This document shows, piece by piece, positions 54,571 to 64,000 of a stretch of DNA of 64,000 bases. Origin of the DNA: Leptolyngbya sp. PCC 7375 (GTDB lineage Bacteria > Cyanobacteriota > Cyanobacteriia > Phormidesmidales > Phormidesmidaceae). The DNA lies in NCBI RefSeq assembly GCF_000316115.1, contig NZ_JH993797.1:7103961-7167960 (forward strand), in the 5' to 3' direction. A model generated the notes under the pieces. That model saw only the letters and a list, made by a program, of their open reading frames with translations, searched no databases and was not told where the DNA came from. How positions within the stretch are numbered: the first letter of the stretch is position 1; each line of letters begins with the position of its first letter. A program made the translations under genes and the position numbers.

Positions 54571-55632
54571 TCAATTGGGTTTGAGCTCGCCATATACTCC
54601 GAGAGTTTCGGTGGCAACACGGGTAGCATTAAGCCAGTCAAGATTTTTTTGGGCTTGTTCTTTCCAATAGTTGAGCTTGGTAGAATGCTTCAGCAGATCG
54701 GCTATGGTTGTGGCCAGGGCCTGGCTGTCGCCTGGTGGCACTAACAACCCAGCTTTGCCATGTTCCAATACTTCAGGAATACCGTCAACGTGACTAGCGA
54801 CGATGGCACAACCGACTTCTCGGGCTTCTGAGATAGCTAATCCAAAAGGTTCTCGGTGGGAGGCCAAGACAAAAACATCTGTCGATAATAGATAGGCGCG
54901 AGGATCGGATTGAAATCCTTCAAAATGGATGCGATGTGCTACACGGGTTTGGCGGGCCTGGGCCTGGAATTGTTCTTTTTCCGGACCATGGCCCACCAAA
55001 TATAGATGGGCTTCTGGACAGTCAGAGGCCACTCGTTCAAATGCTGTGATGAGCTCAGAAATCCCCTTGCGGGAGTTCATGCCAGCCACTGTGGTAATTG
55101 CCGGGCGCTGTAAATAGGCAGGGGAGCACTCTGTTAGGGCACCTACCCGAGGACTTTCAAGGGTGCCGTTGGTGACAACTCTCAGCTTGCGTGTGGGAAT
55201 ACCCCGCTGTTGCATCGATTTAGACACTGCCTGGCTCACAGCAATGACGCGATCGGCTAAACCCATGAATTTAGCACTCTCTTGAAACTCATTGTGAACG
55301 GTTGCCACTAAACCGTATTGGCTCCAAAGTTTTAAACCGCGAGCCAGGACAGCCCCTGTCATCATGTGGGCATGGACAATGTCAGGCTTTACCTGACGCA
55401 CAATCGTACGATACTGGGACGCTGCATGCATCAAATTACGCCAGGTTCGGGTTTGGTTTAACCGAAAATGGGTCACCTGATATTGGTCTAACAATGCTTC
55501 ATATTCACCGCCACCGGAGATAACACTGACCTCATATCCAGCTTGAGCCTGAAGGCAAGCCAAATCCACCGCAACGTTGACAATCCCATTCCCTACTTTT
55601 TGAATATGGTTGAGGATGTGTAGGACTCGCAT
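54571..55632 (-). CDS. GT4-family glycosyltransferase
   Basis: The 353-residue protein starts MRVLHILNHIQKVGNGIVNV (donor loop) with HAHMMTGAVLARGLK and the EX7E motif in HREPFGLAISEAREVGCAIV. Its start abuts the stop of the next upstream glycosyltransferase (shared base 55632), so the two are translationally coupled. Confidence 0.9.
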   Translation of the reverse strand: MRVLHILNHIQKVGNGIVNVAVDLACLQAQAGYEVSVISGGGEYEALLDQYQVTHFRLNQTRTWRNLMHAASQYRTIVRQVKPDIVHAHMMTGAVLARGLKLWSQYGLVATVHNEFQESAKFMGLADRVIAVSQAVSKSMQQRGIPTRKLRVVTNGTLESPRVGALTECSPAYLQRPAITTVAGMNSRKGISELITAFERVASDCPEAHLYLVGHGPEKEQFQAQARQTRVAHRIHFEGFQSDPRAYLLSTDVFVLASHREPFGLAISEAREVGCAIVASHVDGIPEVLEHGKAGLLVPPGDSQALATTIADLLKHSTKLNYWKEQAQKNLDWLNATRVATETLGVYGELKPN

Positions 55633-56789
55633 TATATGGCTCCAGCAGTGGTTTGTTGCATAGCCTGTAAACTGTTCAAGACGTCTAGATATTGGCGCAC
55701 GATGCAGTCTATGGTGAAGGCTTGCGATCGCGCCTTCAGCACCGTGGTATCCATGGGGTCTTTCAGAGTTGAGACGATAGCATTAGCCATCGCTTCATAG
55801 TTACCCACCGGCACCAGTGCACCGTACTGACCCTTGTTGAGGATTTCCGCCGGACCGCTCTCACAGTCAGTGGATACCACCGGGGTGCCAGCTGCGATCG
55901 CTTCTGCCACCACATTGCCAAAGCCCTCATAGATGGAAGACAACACAAAGACATTGGCTCTTGCCATATAGGCATAGGGGTTCTCCACAAAGCCCAGGAA
56001 CAACACATCGTCCTGTAACCCAAACTTTTCAATTAAGGCATCCAACTCAGGCTTAACCTCAGGCTCTCGCGGATCTACATCCCCCAAAATCATTAGCCGT
56101 GCAGGACGTTGTTTACGCACAAGGGCAAACGCCTGTACAAGGGTGGCAAAACTCTTTTGTTTAACAATCCGTCCCACACCCAACAACACAGGCGGTTGAC
56201 CTTCTTCAAACCAGGGATGAGCAATGGTTTCCTGCGCTTTTTGAGTAAAGTCTGAGGTAACCACGGGGTTATGGATAACCGTCATCTGCTGCATTGAGAT
56301 TTGGGTATGTTGCTCCAAATCACGGGCCACCCCCTCTGATGCGGTCACAATGGCATCGGCCCATGGATAAAACCGCTTGACCACCGCCCACTTAATCTTT
56401 TGCATCAGCATGGCGTGGCGATCTTGAAACTGTTGGGACAGATTGGTTTGAACACACATCACCACCCGCGTGTTCACCCCCGCTAAAAGTTTTGCCCAAG
56501 TAGCAGAGCTAAAAATATCCAGCGTTGAGATTAAGAAAGCAGGCTGTTCCTGCTTCAAATACTGTTTTAGGGCCAACGTCTTAAACAGAAGTACAGGTGA
56601 TTTGGCCTCTAAATTTATCAACCGGATATTGTCTGGAATATTTGATAGATAGGCTCCCTCAGCCTTGGCAACCACTAGATCAACAGCAAATCCTCGCTCA
56701 GCAAATCCTTCCGCCAGGTGGAGCATGACTCGCTCCGCCCCGCCGCCATCAAGATTGGGAATAAATAAACTAATAAATGGTTTTGGCAT
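55632..56789 (-). CDS. GT4-family glycosyltransferase
   Basis: The 385-residue protein starts MPKPFISLFIPNLDGGGAER (GGGAER donor loop), with GVGRIVKQKSFATLVQAFAL and YEGFGNVVAEAIAAGTPVVS carrying the EX7E motif. CESGPAEIL is a common extension in enzymes that use UDP-GlcNAc/GalNAc or related donors, but the donor is not certain. Confidence 0.9.
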   Translation of the reverse strand: MPKPFISLFIPNLDGGGAERVMLHLAEGFAERGFAVDLVVAKAEGAYLSNIPDNIRLINLEAKSPVLLFKTLALKQYLKQEQPAFLISTLDIFSSATWAKLLAGVNTRVVMCVQTNLSQQFQDRHAMLMQKIKWAVVKRFYPWADAIVTASEGVARDLEQHTQISMQQMTVIHNPVVTSDFTQKAQETIAHPWFEEGQPPVLLGVGRIVKQKSFATLVQAFALVRKQRPARLMILGDVDPREPEVKPELDALIEKFGLQDDVLFLGFVENPYAYMARANVFVLSSIYEGFGNVVAEAIAAGTPVVSTDCESGPAEILNKGQYGALVPVGNYEAMANAIVSTLKDPMDTTVLKARSQAFTIDCIVRQYLDVLNSLQAMQQTTAGAI

Positions 56790-56871
56790 TTTGACTCTTA
56801 AAGATCGAATACAAAATCTCTGGCATCAACCGCTACTCGTTAAGCAGTAGGGAACACAAGCTATATTGCAT

Positions 56872-58164
56872 CTAGGCTGGAGCAAGCTCCACCACCAAGG
56901 GTTCATCAGCAACATTTAAGACCAGCGACCGAGGATTGTTATACCTGGCCGTAGCATCCGTTGACCTTAGGGGTTGATAGAGGCTGGCGGATCTAATGGC
57001 CGTGGTTAATCTCACTGTCACTGCCTGGATTGGCACTGAAATATCTCGCTTATTGGATATATCAAAGCTTGGCACCTCTTGCCAGAGAATCAGATAAAAG
57101 CGTCCATCTCGTTTTTGTAGCAAGGTGTGATGCACATTTGTTGTGGCTCCAACCATAGTGTAGCTTAGAGCACCTGGCGAGAATACACCTTCCCCATCTC
57201 GCAATAGCGCTATTAGGTTCTGTAGCGCAGTAAACGCTGGTTTAGGGGTGCCATTTTGACGCAGAATACCAAAATTTCCTTCTTTGTCGGCCGTCTGCCA
57301 CTTGTCGATGAACTCATTGATATATACTCGCCGAATATCGCGATTAAAATACTCCAGCCAAAGCCGAGGGACATACTTTCCAGCCGCTGCTTCTGAAATG
57401 CCTGGCTGACCAGATTCAGCCGCAACTGCATTATGCCAGCCAGTCTCTGTTGCGATCAGAGGCTTATCAGGACAGATTTGTCGTGTAGATGGAATCCAGT
57501 GCCAATCTAAGCCCGCCGTCGGAGGCTGGCCGCCGGGGTAGCTATGCATCGCTCCATAGTCACAAACAACTTCACCCAGCGATGTAGCATTGTGCCAAAG
57601 GGCCACCGTCGGGCTCAGTACGTCAAGTCTGGCGGTGGCTGGATCTTGCTTGATGGCATTGAAAAGTTCAGACTGAAACAATCTTACTCCCTGGGGAAAG
57701 GGTTGTCCTTTGTAGGATAAATCAGGCCAAACATCCCACTCATTCGGACCTTCAACCGCCTCGACCGCTGTGGGTATTGCCTTCACAATATCAACGGCAA
57801 CGGAGGCATCTTGCTGATCTCTGGGATCCATGACTAACGTGGACTTGATACCGACGGTGGCAAGATCCACAAGTTTTTGCTGGGTGTCTTGATCATCTAG
57901 CCGAACGCCGTCTCGAATATGACGCACACCCAGTTCTTGTAATCTCGGCTTAATAATGGAATCGTAATTACGGTAGGCACTATTGGATCTGTTTAGATGG
58001 ACAACAACACCTAGTGAATCAATAAATGAGCTAGCCGCGTGAGCCGTTTCGGATGGGTTCTGGGATTGACCCGGCAGCACAGTACTACAGGCAAATACAG
58101 TGCTCACCAACAACACAAGCAAATACTGGCGACGCTGAATCCAGGGTGACAACAACGATTTCAT
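56872..58164 (-). CDS. Exported clan-A glycoside hydrolase-like protein
   Basis: The 430-residue protein has an N-terminal hydrophobic segment ending at a lipobox-like VFAC (C26), so it may be a lipoprotein. The TIM-barrel core has VEGPNEWD near residue 140 (acid/base Glu) and ATETGWH near 240 (nucleophile Glu), as in clan GH-A enzymes such as GH39-like families. In a polysaccharide cluster such hydrolases trim or release the polymer. Confidence 0.8.
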   Translation of the reverse strand: MKSLLSPWIQRRQYLLVLLVSTVFACSTVLPGQSQNPSETAHAASSFIDSLGVVVHLNRSNSAYRNYDSIIKPRLQELGVRHIRDGVRLDDQDTQQKLVDLATVGIKSTLVMDPRDQQDASVAVDIVKAIPTAVEAVEGPNEWDVWPDLSYKGQPFPQGVRLFQSELFNAIKQDPATARLDVLSPTVALWHNATSLGEVVCDYGAMHSYPGGQPPTAGLDWHWIPSTRQICPDKPLIATETGWHNAVAAESGQPGISEAAAGKYVPRLWLEYFNRDIRRVYINEFIDKWQTADKEGNFGILRQNGTPKPAFTALQNLIALLRDGEGVFSPGALSYTMVGATTNVHHTLLQKRDGRFYLILWQEVPSFDISNKRDISVPIQAVTVRLTTAIRSASLYQPLRSTDATARYNNPRSLVLNVADEPLVVELAPA

Positions 58165-58168
58165 AGGT

Positions 58169-58861
58169 TTAGATTTCCAAAAATCTCCGATAGAGCAAAT
58201 TAGCGGTGGGTAAAAGCGGATGTTCTTTCAGCTCTTGAAGTACATCCTGTTTGATTCGAGCCTTAGCTACAGTTGGAATAGCAACTAAATGCTCAGGTTG
58301 TTTCAGCTGTTTTTGAGTTTCCTGTAGCTGATTAAAAATCGTATCTCGGGTTTCAGGGGTAATGGGCTCCATCTGAAATGAAGTGCCATAGCGCTGGTTG
58401 ATTCTTTCCACCACATACTGGGGGCGTTGGGTTGTATCTTTGAAGTCTGAAATGATGACATCATCGCAAACGGGCCAAATCTTCTCGTAAAAGTTGATGT
58501 AGCTTTGAATGGCAAAACGCGTAGACAGAGTACGATCAACCACCAAAACAGACGCGATAGCATCAAGGGGATTGCGAATCAATACAACACAGGGAATGCC
58601 ATAGTCGACAGCTTTAATGACCTGCAATGGCGCGTGCATATGGTGCGCGGCTTTAGCAGTCGGATTATACAACCGAAACACCTTCGCAAAAAAAGAGTTC
58701 GCCGAGCGGGGGAACCCTTCTATACAAATATCTTTATCAGGTGATATTTTCTTCCATCGGTTTTTTTCAGAAAAAGGAAGGAACTGAAACAGGATTTCAT
58801 GGCGTCCCATGATGTGTCCTGTTCGATATTTTGTATTTTTAATCAGGCCTTTAGCAATCAT
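58169..58861 (-). CDS. Sulfotransferase-like protein
   Basis: The 230-residue protein contains the PAPS-binding loop ICIEGFPRSANSFFAKVF and a 3'-phosphate motif VVLIRNPLDAIASV, the two signatures of sulfotransferases. A downstream ATG at 58810 with AGGA six bases before it may be the true start. It ends five bases before the glycoside hydrolase start. Sulfation of the cluster's polysaccharide is the natural role, as sulfated exopolymers are common in cyanobacteria. Confidence 0.78.
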   Translation of the reverse strand: MIAKGLIKNTKYRTGHIMGRHEILFQFLPFSEKNRWKKISPDKDICIEGFPRSANSFFAKVFRLYNPTAKAAHHMHAPLQVIKAVDYGIPCVVLIRNPLDAIASVLVVDRTLSTRFAIQSYINFYEKIWPVCDDVIISDFKDTTQRPQYVVERINQRYGTSFQMEPITPETRDTIFNQLQETQKQLKQPEHLVAIPTVAKARIKQDVLQELKEHPLLPTANLLYRRFLEI

Positions 58862-58898
58862 GATTTTAACTGTTTAGATTATGGAGTTGATTTGGGTC

Positions 58899-60332
58899 TC
58901 AAATTTCATAACGCTCAAATTTGAATTTGGCATGATAGCGAGATGCCGCTAGGCCAATGCCTAAAAAGCCCCACAGCACCATGCCAACAACACCCACCAT
59001 GGAGACATTGAGACCCATCTGGGCAAAAATGCCAAATGCGATCGCACGCGACGCACTGGCAAATGTATCAAAACTCGCTTCGGTCCCCTCAAACAGTTTG
59101 AAGAAGATCAGAAATACTCCGGTAATGTAAGGAATTGTTCCCATCCATCCCAAAGAAAATAACAATGTCAAAATACCGCTATCCTGGCTTCCTAAACGGC
59201 TACTTTCTACCACCGTTCCCAAACCGCGACCCACACCTTCAGTAAGAGCCTGCCCGAGCAACTCGTTATAGCCATCCAAACGGGCTTGATAACTACCATC
59301 CTCCTGGGTGTTTGACAGAGATTCTAATCGAGGAGCAATCTCGCTGGCCAGGGGCTCTACGGAGGCTAATGGAACCACCAATAAAGCCATACTCATTAGA
59401 GTGATGAGCAACCTAACTTGCAGGTGTGATTTAAGTGAGGGCAGATAAAGCATTAGTGCAGCGACCCAGCTCAGCCATCCTGAGCGAGCCAGGGTTAGTA
59501 AAAAGGAGAGATATCCAACGCCAGTGGCAACAAACTTTATGCTTTCGCGATTACTCAACAGCAAAATCAGCCCTGCCATAATCACAGCTGCAAACGGCTG
59601 AGGAGAATTCATCGTGCTCCATACCCGAATCCCTAAGGGTTCTGGATAACCAAACACATTTGTATCCACCGCATTGCTTAACCAAAAGCGATCCCATTCC
59701 GGAGCTGTTAGATACTGCCATACGCCGTAGCCCCCCATCACCAAAGTCCCCCAGAGGAAAGTGCGCTGGATCGTTTGACGACACACAGGATATTGACGCC
59801 AGTTAACAAATAGATGAAAGCCAAATAGGAGTGGGGGCAGCCAGTTTAACAATGCAACAAGGGTGCCAGCCAATGAGTTTTGCACTAGGCCAATCAGAAA
59901 TCCATAAAAGACGCTGACAAAACAGAGAATAAAGGGCAGTCCCCCCTGACGATGAATCTTTGGTAAATAGCGCACCAGGGTAACAGCAGAAATTAAGGTC
60001 ACCAAAGGGGGGGCCAATAAGACAATGCTAGGATCTTGCCAACCACTGCGCTGATCAATTAACCGACGTACCAGGGGCGTTAAAAACCAAATCCACCAGG
60101 TAAATCCTATGTAGAGTAAAGGATAACGCACATACAACAAAACACCGACGGCAGTGGCCATCAATGGAAACAACAGCCGTAACAGGCTGCCTGCTCCAGC
60201 CACCGTGCCCAGGCCTGTGATTAGCGCCAAGCTCAGAATCCCGGTCCAGGCTAACGCAGGCCGAAAACGCAGCCATGAAAACGTGCCATGGATCGGGAAA
60301 TAATTGCCTGGTTGTTGCTCTTGCAAGATCAT
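58899..60332 (-). CDS. O-antigen ligase/polymerase-like membrane protein (Wzy/WaaL type)
   Basis: The 477-residue polytopic protein has about eleven membrane segments and a large loop (about 300-375, SVEPLASEIAPRLESLSNTQ). GIRVWSTMNSPQPFAAVIMA is typical of this superfamily. Members polymerise or ligate undecaprenyl-linked repeat units on the outer face of the inner membrane. Being the only such gene here, it is the likely polymerase of the cluster. Confidence 0.85.
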   Translation of the reverse strand: MILQEQQPGNYFPIHGTFSWLRFRPALAWTGILSLALITGLGTVAGAGSLLRLLFPLMATAVGVLLYVRYPLLYIGFTWWIWFLTPLVRRLIDQRSGWQDPSIVLLAPPLVTLISAVTLVRYLPKIHRQGGLPFILCFVSVFYGFLIGLVQNSLAGTLVALLNWLPPLLFGFHLFVNWRQYPVCRQTIQRTFLWGTLVMGGYGVWQYLTAPEWDRFWLSNAVDTNVFGYPEPLGIRVWSTMNSPQPFAAVIMAGLILLLSNRESIKFVATGVGYLSFLLTLARSGWLSWVAALMLYLPSLKSHLQVRLLITLMSMALLVVPLASVEPLASEIAPRLESLSNTQEDGSYQARLDGYNELLGQALTEGVGRGLGTVVESSRLGSQDSGILTLLFSLGWMGTIPYITGVFLIFFKLFEGTEASFDTFASASRAIAFGIFAQMGLNVSMVGVVGMVLWGFLGIGLAASRYHAKFKFERYEI

Positions 60333-60410
60333 CTAATGGCGTTAGAGGTCTATCTCAGAAATCTGTCTTGGAATTATTAGAATCAGAAAATAAATAGCCA
60401 GCACTGTCTG

Positions 60411-61442
60411 CTATCGGAATCTTGTGAACAGCCCAGGACTGCGCATATGGGCTAAGGAGTAGGCCATGGACTGTGGCAGGTAGCTGGCGCTAAGTGCCAC
60501 CAGCGTACGCAAATTGAAAGTCTGATGTCGTAAGGCTTGTTTCAGATGAAAACGGGCATCTTCAAGCTGCCCAAGCCGCAGAAAACCAATTCCTAAGGTA
60601 GTACTGGCGTGGGCCAATTCCCGTTGAAAATAAGGCCGATAGCCTTGGAGATTTTCATCCTCCATAAACTGTTGATGACAAAATGTAGCCGCTTTGCCCT
60701 TACGAATTTTTGCCTGAATATTACGGTTTCCACTGACCATATTTTCAGACTGAGCATGCACCCGATAATAGGCCAAGCGCTCATCGCAGTAGTAGGCCCC
60801 TTTCCCTGAACGGCAGGCTAGATAAGCGATGTAGTAATCCCAAAACACCCCTGCCTTAAATAGCTGCTCCCAAGGTACAGCAGCCCTACGAATTAACGCA
60901 GCGGATGCGGTAAAGACCGCCTGATCGACTAAACCAATCTTCCAGAAAGGCTGATAAACACCTTCTTGTAAGTGATGACGTTTTTCTTTTTGAGTCTGTT
61001 TTTTACTGGCTGACCATTGGACAATACCATTGTCATCAATCACGTAATAGTCACAGAACGCCAGCACTAATTCTGAATTTTCTTCCAGTGGCTGCACCAG
61101 TGTTTCTAGAAAGTCGCTGGCCCAGCGATCGTCGTCGTTGAGACTGGCCACATATTTGCCATTAGACTCAGCAAAAGCATAACTCGTGTTTAAGCCAACA
61201 CCCAGATTTCTAGAATTACGTCTGAGGCGCAGGCGGGGGTCTTGAAATGAATTAACCATGTCTTCCGGACTGTTATCGCTACAGTCATCCGAAACAATGA
61301 TCTCAAGATTGGCATAGGTTTGATGAACGACACTTGCGATCGCTTCTTTTAAATAAGCCGGACGATTATAGGTGGGAATAATCACACTAATCAGCGGCAG
61401 TTCTGAATTATGCGTTTTTTCTAAAGGATTATCCATCATCAA
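60411..61442 (-). CDS. GT2-family glycosyltransferase
   Basis: The 343-residue inverting GT-A enzyme has LISVIIPTYNRPAYLKEAIA, IIVSDDCSDNSPED and the metal-binding acidic SLNDDDRWASDFLE. There is no C-terminal membrane pair. It adds a sugar in repeat-unit assembly; the donor is unknown. Confidence 0.9.
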   Translation of the reverse strand: MMMDNPLEKTHNSELPLISVIIPTYNRPAYLKEAIASVVHQTYANLEIIVSDDCSDNSPEDMVNSFQDPRLRLRRNSRNLGVGLNTSYAFAESNGKYVASLNDDDRWASDFLETLVQPLEENSELVLAFCDYYVIDDNGIVQWSASKKQTQKEKRHHLQEGVYQPFWKIGLVDQAVFTASAALIRRAAVPWEQLFKAGVFWDYYIAYLACRSGKGAYYCDERLAYYRVHAQSENMVSGNRNIQAKIRKGKAATFCHQQFMEDENLQGYRPYFQRELAHASTTLGIGFLRLGQLEDARFHLKQALRHQTFNLRTLVALSASYLPQSMAYSLAHMRSPGLFTRFR

Positions 61443-61454
61443 AAGAGTATTGAA

Positions 61455-62735
61455 CTAAGAGGTTGCTAATGAAGGCACGTTAACTGTTGAATCTGGTGCC
61501 AAAGCAGCTCGCACATGATTTTGAATCAGCTGAATAACGTTGGCGCGATTGTACTGCTGAGACGCTTGTTGGTGGGCAGCAGAGCCCAGACGTTGACAGA
61601 GATGATCGTTGCTCAACAAGTCAATGCAGGCTTGCGCCATCCCCTGGGCTGACGTTCTAATCAGAACATCGTCACCGTCATTGAGAGATAATCCTTCAGC
61701 GCCAATGGACGTGGAGACAATGGGTTTGCCATAGGCTGCGGCCTCAATAATTTTGACACGGGTGCCGCCACCCGACAAAATTGGGCAGCAGACTATTCGG
61801 CTGCGGGCATATAGCTCATCCAAATTTTCAACAAAGCCAGTAAACTCCACTCCCGGAATTCTTGAGTGATAGCTGCGAATATTCTCAGGATGGGTGCCAG
61901 CAATGATTAACTTAGCATCGGGTCTGACCTTGGTAATCTGGGGCCAAACCTGCTCAATTAAAAAGTTAGCGGCATTGAGATTAGGGTAATAGTAATAGCC
62001 GCCGAGAAACATGATGGTAGGGTCAGGGCAGAGGGATTGTTGCTTGGGAATCGTCACCGCATTGGGCACGCTCACCACGCCCTTTAGCCGTCCTTGCTGA
62101 GTCAAATATTGCTGATCCAGCTGAGAGCACACAAATGTGCGTAAAGCTGTTTGCACGCTGCGTCGCTCTCCCCACCAGAGGGCAGGAATTTGCAAGTAAT
62201 AAAGCTTTGTCACCAATCGAGTGGGCGGCTGACGAATCTGACGGGCAAACGAAATATGTTCAACATCATCCAGGTCAAAAAATACTGGAGGTAGGGATTG
62301 CTGAGTTTGCAAAATTGGTGTCATTGATTCTAGCCGATGGCAAAAAATTGCATCGGGCTGCCGCTCTAGACAAGTCTCTAAAGCCTTTACCTGTTTAGCC
62401 GCGCTAGTTGCCACAAAGTTCCCCTGGGCACGATAGTCAAAGATGGGGGCAAACTGTCGCTGCCATTTGGGTCCTGAATTGTCAGCTGTGTGTTGCGGGC
62501 ATAGGAACAGATTAATGGGTGCCCCCCAATGTTCTGATAGGGCTTGTTGGTGAGTTGCGATCGCATCCACAGAACAATCGACATCCGCTGGCACATAAAA
62601 CAGGACGTCAAGCTGCGCCATCGCCTTCAACGCCTCCAGAAATAAATTAAACCGTCGAAAGGTGCCCTGAACATCTCGTTTAAGATCCGTAGGAAATCGG
62701 CAGGAAATAAGTAAGATTCTCATGGAACTAAGCAC
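61455..62735 (-). CDS. GT4-like glycosyltransferase
   Basis: The 426-residue protein starts MLSSMRILLISCRFPTDLKR. The C-terminal donor domain has MFLGGYYYYPNLNAANFLIE, LSGGGTRVKIIEAAAYGKPI (EX7E-like) and VSTSIGAEGL. This pattern is common in exopolysaccharide group-1 transferases. It overlaps the upstream gene's 3' end by eight bases. Confidence 0.88.
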   Translation of the reverse strand: MLSSMRILLISCRFPTDLKRDVQGTFRRFNLFLEALKAMAQLDVLFYVPADVDCSVDAIATHQQALSEHWGAPINLFLCPQHTADNSGPKWQRQFAPIFDYRAQGNFVATSAAKQVKALETCLERQPDAIFCHRLESMTPILQTQQSLPPVFFDLDDVEHISFARQIRQPPTRLVTKLYYLQIPALWWGERRSVQTALRTFVCSQLDQQYLTQQGRLKGVVSVPNAVTIPKQQSLCPDPTIMFLGGYYYYPNLNAANFLIEQVWPQITKVRPDAKLIIAGTHPENIRSYHSRIPGVEFTGFVENLDELYARSRIVCCPILSGGGTRVKIIEAAAYGKPIVSTSIGAEGLSLNDGDDVLIRTSAQGMAQACIDLLSNDHLCQRLGSAAHQQASQQYNRANVIQLIQNHVRAALAPDSTVNVPSLATS

Positions 62736-63957
62736 GATCGGTATTTAGCAACGGCGACAACGTTTGGGAAGAACTAGGGACAGCCCGGCAAAGGTATTGC
62801 CAAATCTCCATATAGTTCTGGAGCATTTTTTCTTCAGTAAAGTCCTGAGCGCGATCGCAGGCATTATTTGCCATCTGCTTCATCTCGTCAGGATGTTTAA
62901 GCGCCCAGCGAACAGACTCCAGCAAATCACAGCTATCCCCTGTTCTGAAAACAAGCCCATGGACTTGATGGTGGATCACTTCTGGAATGCCACTGGCATT
63001 GGAGGTAATAATCGGTAAACCAGACGCCATCGCCTCTGCTATGGCAAATGATTGCCCTCCTTCAAAATGAGTAGGAAATACAAACAAGTCAGATGCTTGT
63101 AACAATTGGGACACATCTGAACGATAGCCTAAAAGAAAGACTTTATCTGTAACCTGATACTCATTTAGTTGACTCTCTAGAGTCTCTCGCAAATCGCCAT
63201 CACCAACCCAAATGAATCGCACATCGGGAAAATCTCGAATAATGTGCGAAATCGCTGGGATTAAGTCACAATGGCCCTTTTGAAAATTCAACCGACCAAC
63301 AGTGATGAGTAACTTGGTCGTATTAGGCAACGTCAGCTCGTCGAGAATTTGCCGACGACATGTTTGCTGCTGAGCAGCCGTTAATGGAAGAGACACATCT
63401 GAGTTAGCACCGTTATAGATACACGTAAGTTCGCTTTCAGGAATTTGAAACAGGTTAGACAGTAAACGTCGATTATTTTGTGAAATCACCACCCACTGTT
63501 GCTGACGAGTTCTAACCCAGTTATAAAGCTTGACTCGCCAACGATTAACCGGTATCTCCAGTGGCAAAACCAAGCCAAATCGTACAACCGTTGGAATCTT
63601 CAACAGTCCACAAGCAAGGATACTGGCAAAACAATATTCTGGAGCAGGCAAGGTGATTTGAACAACATCAGGTTTAAGTGTCATCAACAACCGTAGTGTT
63701 CTAAAAAAACGAGGCATATGTCGAGCGATGCCTGGCAGCCAGTTTCTATCTTCAGCGATGGAGAGTGGGTGATAGGTTACCCCACTGTCAACAAAATCTT
63801 GAATCAGTGACGTTGTCCCGTCCACATTAGGAAACGCAGCATGCACATCCCATCCATGCTTTACAGCCCCTCCGGAAACAGTTAGGTTATATTGCTCCAC
63901 ACCTCCACGTAATGTGGAGGGGAAAATCATGAGTAGCTTCTTAGGACTAGATTCCAT
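62728..63957 (-). CDS. GT4-family glycosyltransferase
   Basis: The 409-residue protein has a GG donor loop near the start (IFPSTLRGGVEQYNLTVSGG), VGRLNFQKGHCDLIPAISHI and FEGGQSFAIAEAMASGLPII with EX7E. It is the first gene of the cluster in this window; upstream partners may lie beyond 64,000. Confidence 0.9.
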   Translation of the reverse strand: MESSPKKLLMIFPSTLRGGVEQYNLTVSGGAVKHGWDVHAAFPNVDGTTSLIQDFVDSGVTYHPLSIAEDRNWLPGIARHMPRFFRTLRLLMTLKPDVVQITLPAPEYCFASILACGLLKIPTVVRFGLVLPLEIPVNRWRVKLYNWVRTRQQQWVVISQNNRRLLSNLFQIPESELTCIYNGANSDVSLPLTAAQQQTCRRQILDELTLPNTTKLLITVGRLNFQKGHCDLIPAISHIIRDFPDVRFIWVGDGDLRETLESQLNEYQVTDKVFLLGYRSDVSQLLQASDLFVFPTHFEGGQSFAIAEAMASGLPIITSNASGIPEVIHHQVHGLVFRTGDSCDLLESVRWALKHPDEMKQMANNACDRAQDFTEEKMLQNYMEIWQYLCRAVPSSSQTLSPLLNTDRA

Positions 63958-64000
63958 CGATGTAATAATACGCTAAATAGTTCTCTAACCTACGCCTGGC

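Overview
This window looks like the accessory part of a cyanobacterial genome. The signs are recurrent HIP1 octamers (GCGATCGC), heptanucleotide STRR-type repeats, a PTPA-CTERM surface protein, caspase-like and STAND ATPases with WD40 repeats, and a very dense insertion-sequence load. An Acaryochloris- or Leptolyngbya-like host is my inference; no species marker is present.

Region 1 (1-11,610) is an apparent immune or cell-death locus. A membrane-anchored MACPF pore-former with a C-terminal jacalin-type lectin lies on the minus strand, followed by the start of a paralogue that leaves the window. Divergent from it is a three-gene plus-strand operon: a caspase-like peptidase, an LCAT-like lipase and a 1,538-residue caspase-STAND ATPase-TM-15xWD40 protein. 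Region 2 (about 11,700-17,660) is a small integrative element. It has a tyrosine integrase, a toxin-antitoxin pair and an orphan antitoxin, two halves of a tRNA-Gly(CCC) in permuted order, and an IS21-family copy inserted exactly at the integrase stop codon.

Region 3 (17,750-22,380) holds ordinary and unknown cyanobacterial genes plus acpS. Region 4 (22,540-34,550) is the most striking. An operator-controlled operon, with an ACP-like small protein and an XRE regulator, appears to continue into a nucleotide kinase-aGPT-Pplase fusion (DNA-base hypermodification family) and a MazG-type NTP pyrophosphohydrolase. It has been broken by nested transposition. An ISKra4-type element, itself carrying an IS21 copy and a MITE, sits between the regulator and the kinase. 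The kinase-aGPT gene is cut by a second IS with an 8-bp duplication and by an IS1595 element that in turn carries an IS4 element. Removing each insertion with one target-site copy restores an uninterrupted 607-codon frame.

Region 5 (34,550-48,700) is a graveyard with live islands: an hsdM remnant, two MITEs, a RAYT remnant with REP palindromes, an NB-ARC ATPase with HEAT-like repeats, and two AAA-like ATPase genes. One of those AAA genes is truncated by an IS21 remnant that itself carries IS630 and abuts an ISNCY/IS4-like element. Region 6 (48,700-52,000) carries a PTPA-CTERM protein and a YdcF-type gene split by an IS701 copy. Region 7 (52,220-63,957) is a minus-strand exopolysaccharide cluster: five GT4 and one GT2 glycosyltransferases, an O-antigen ligase/polymerase-like membrane protein, an acyltransferase, a sulfotransferase-like protein and a secreted glycoside hydrolase.
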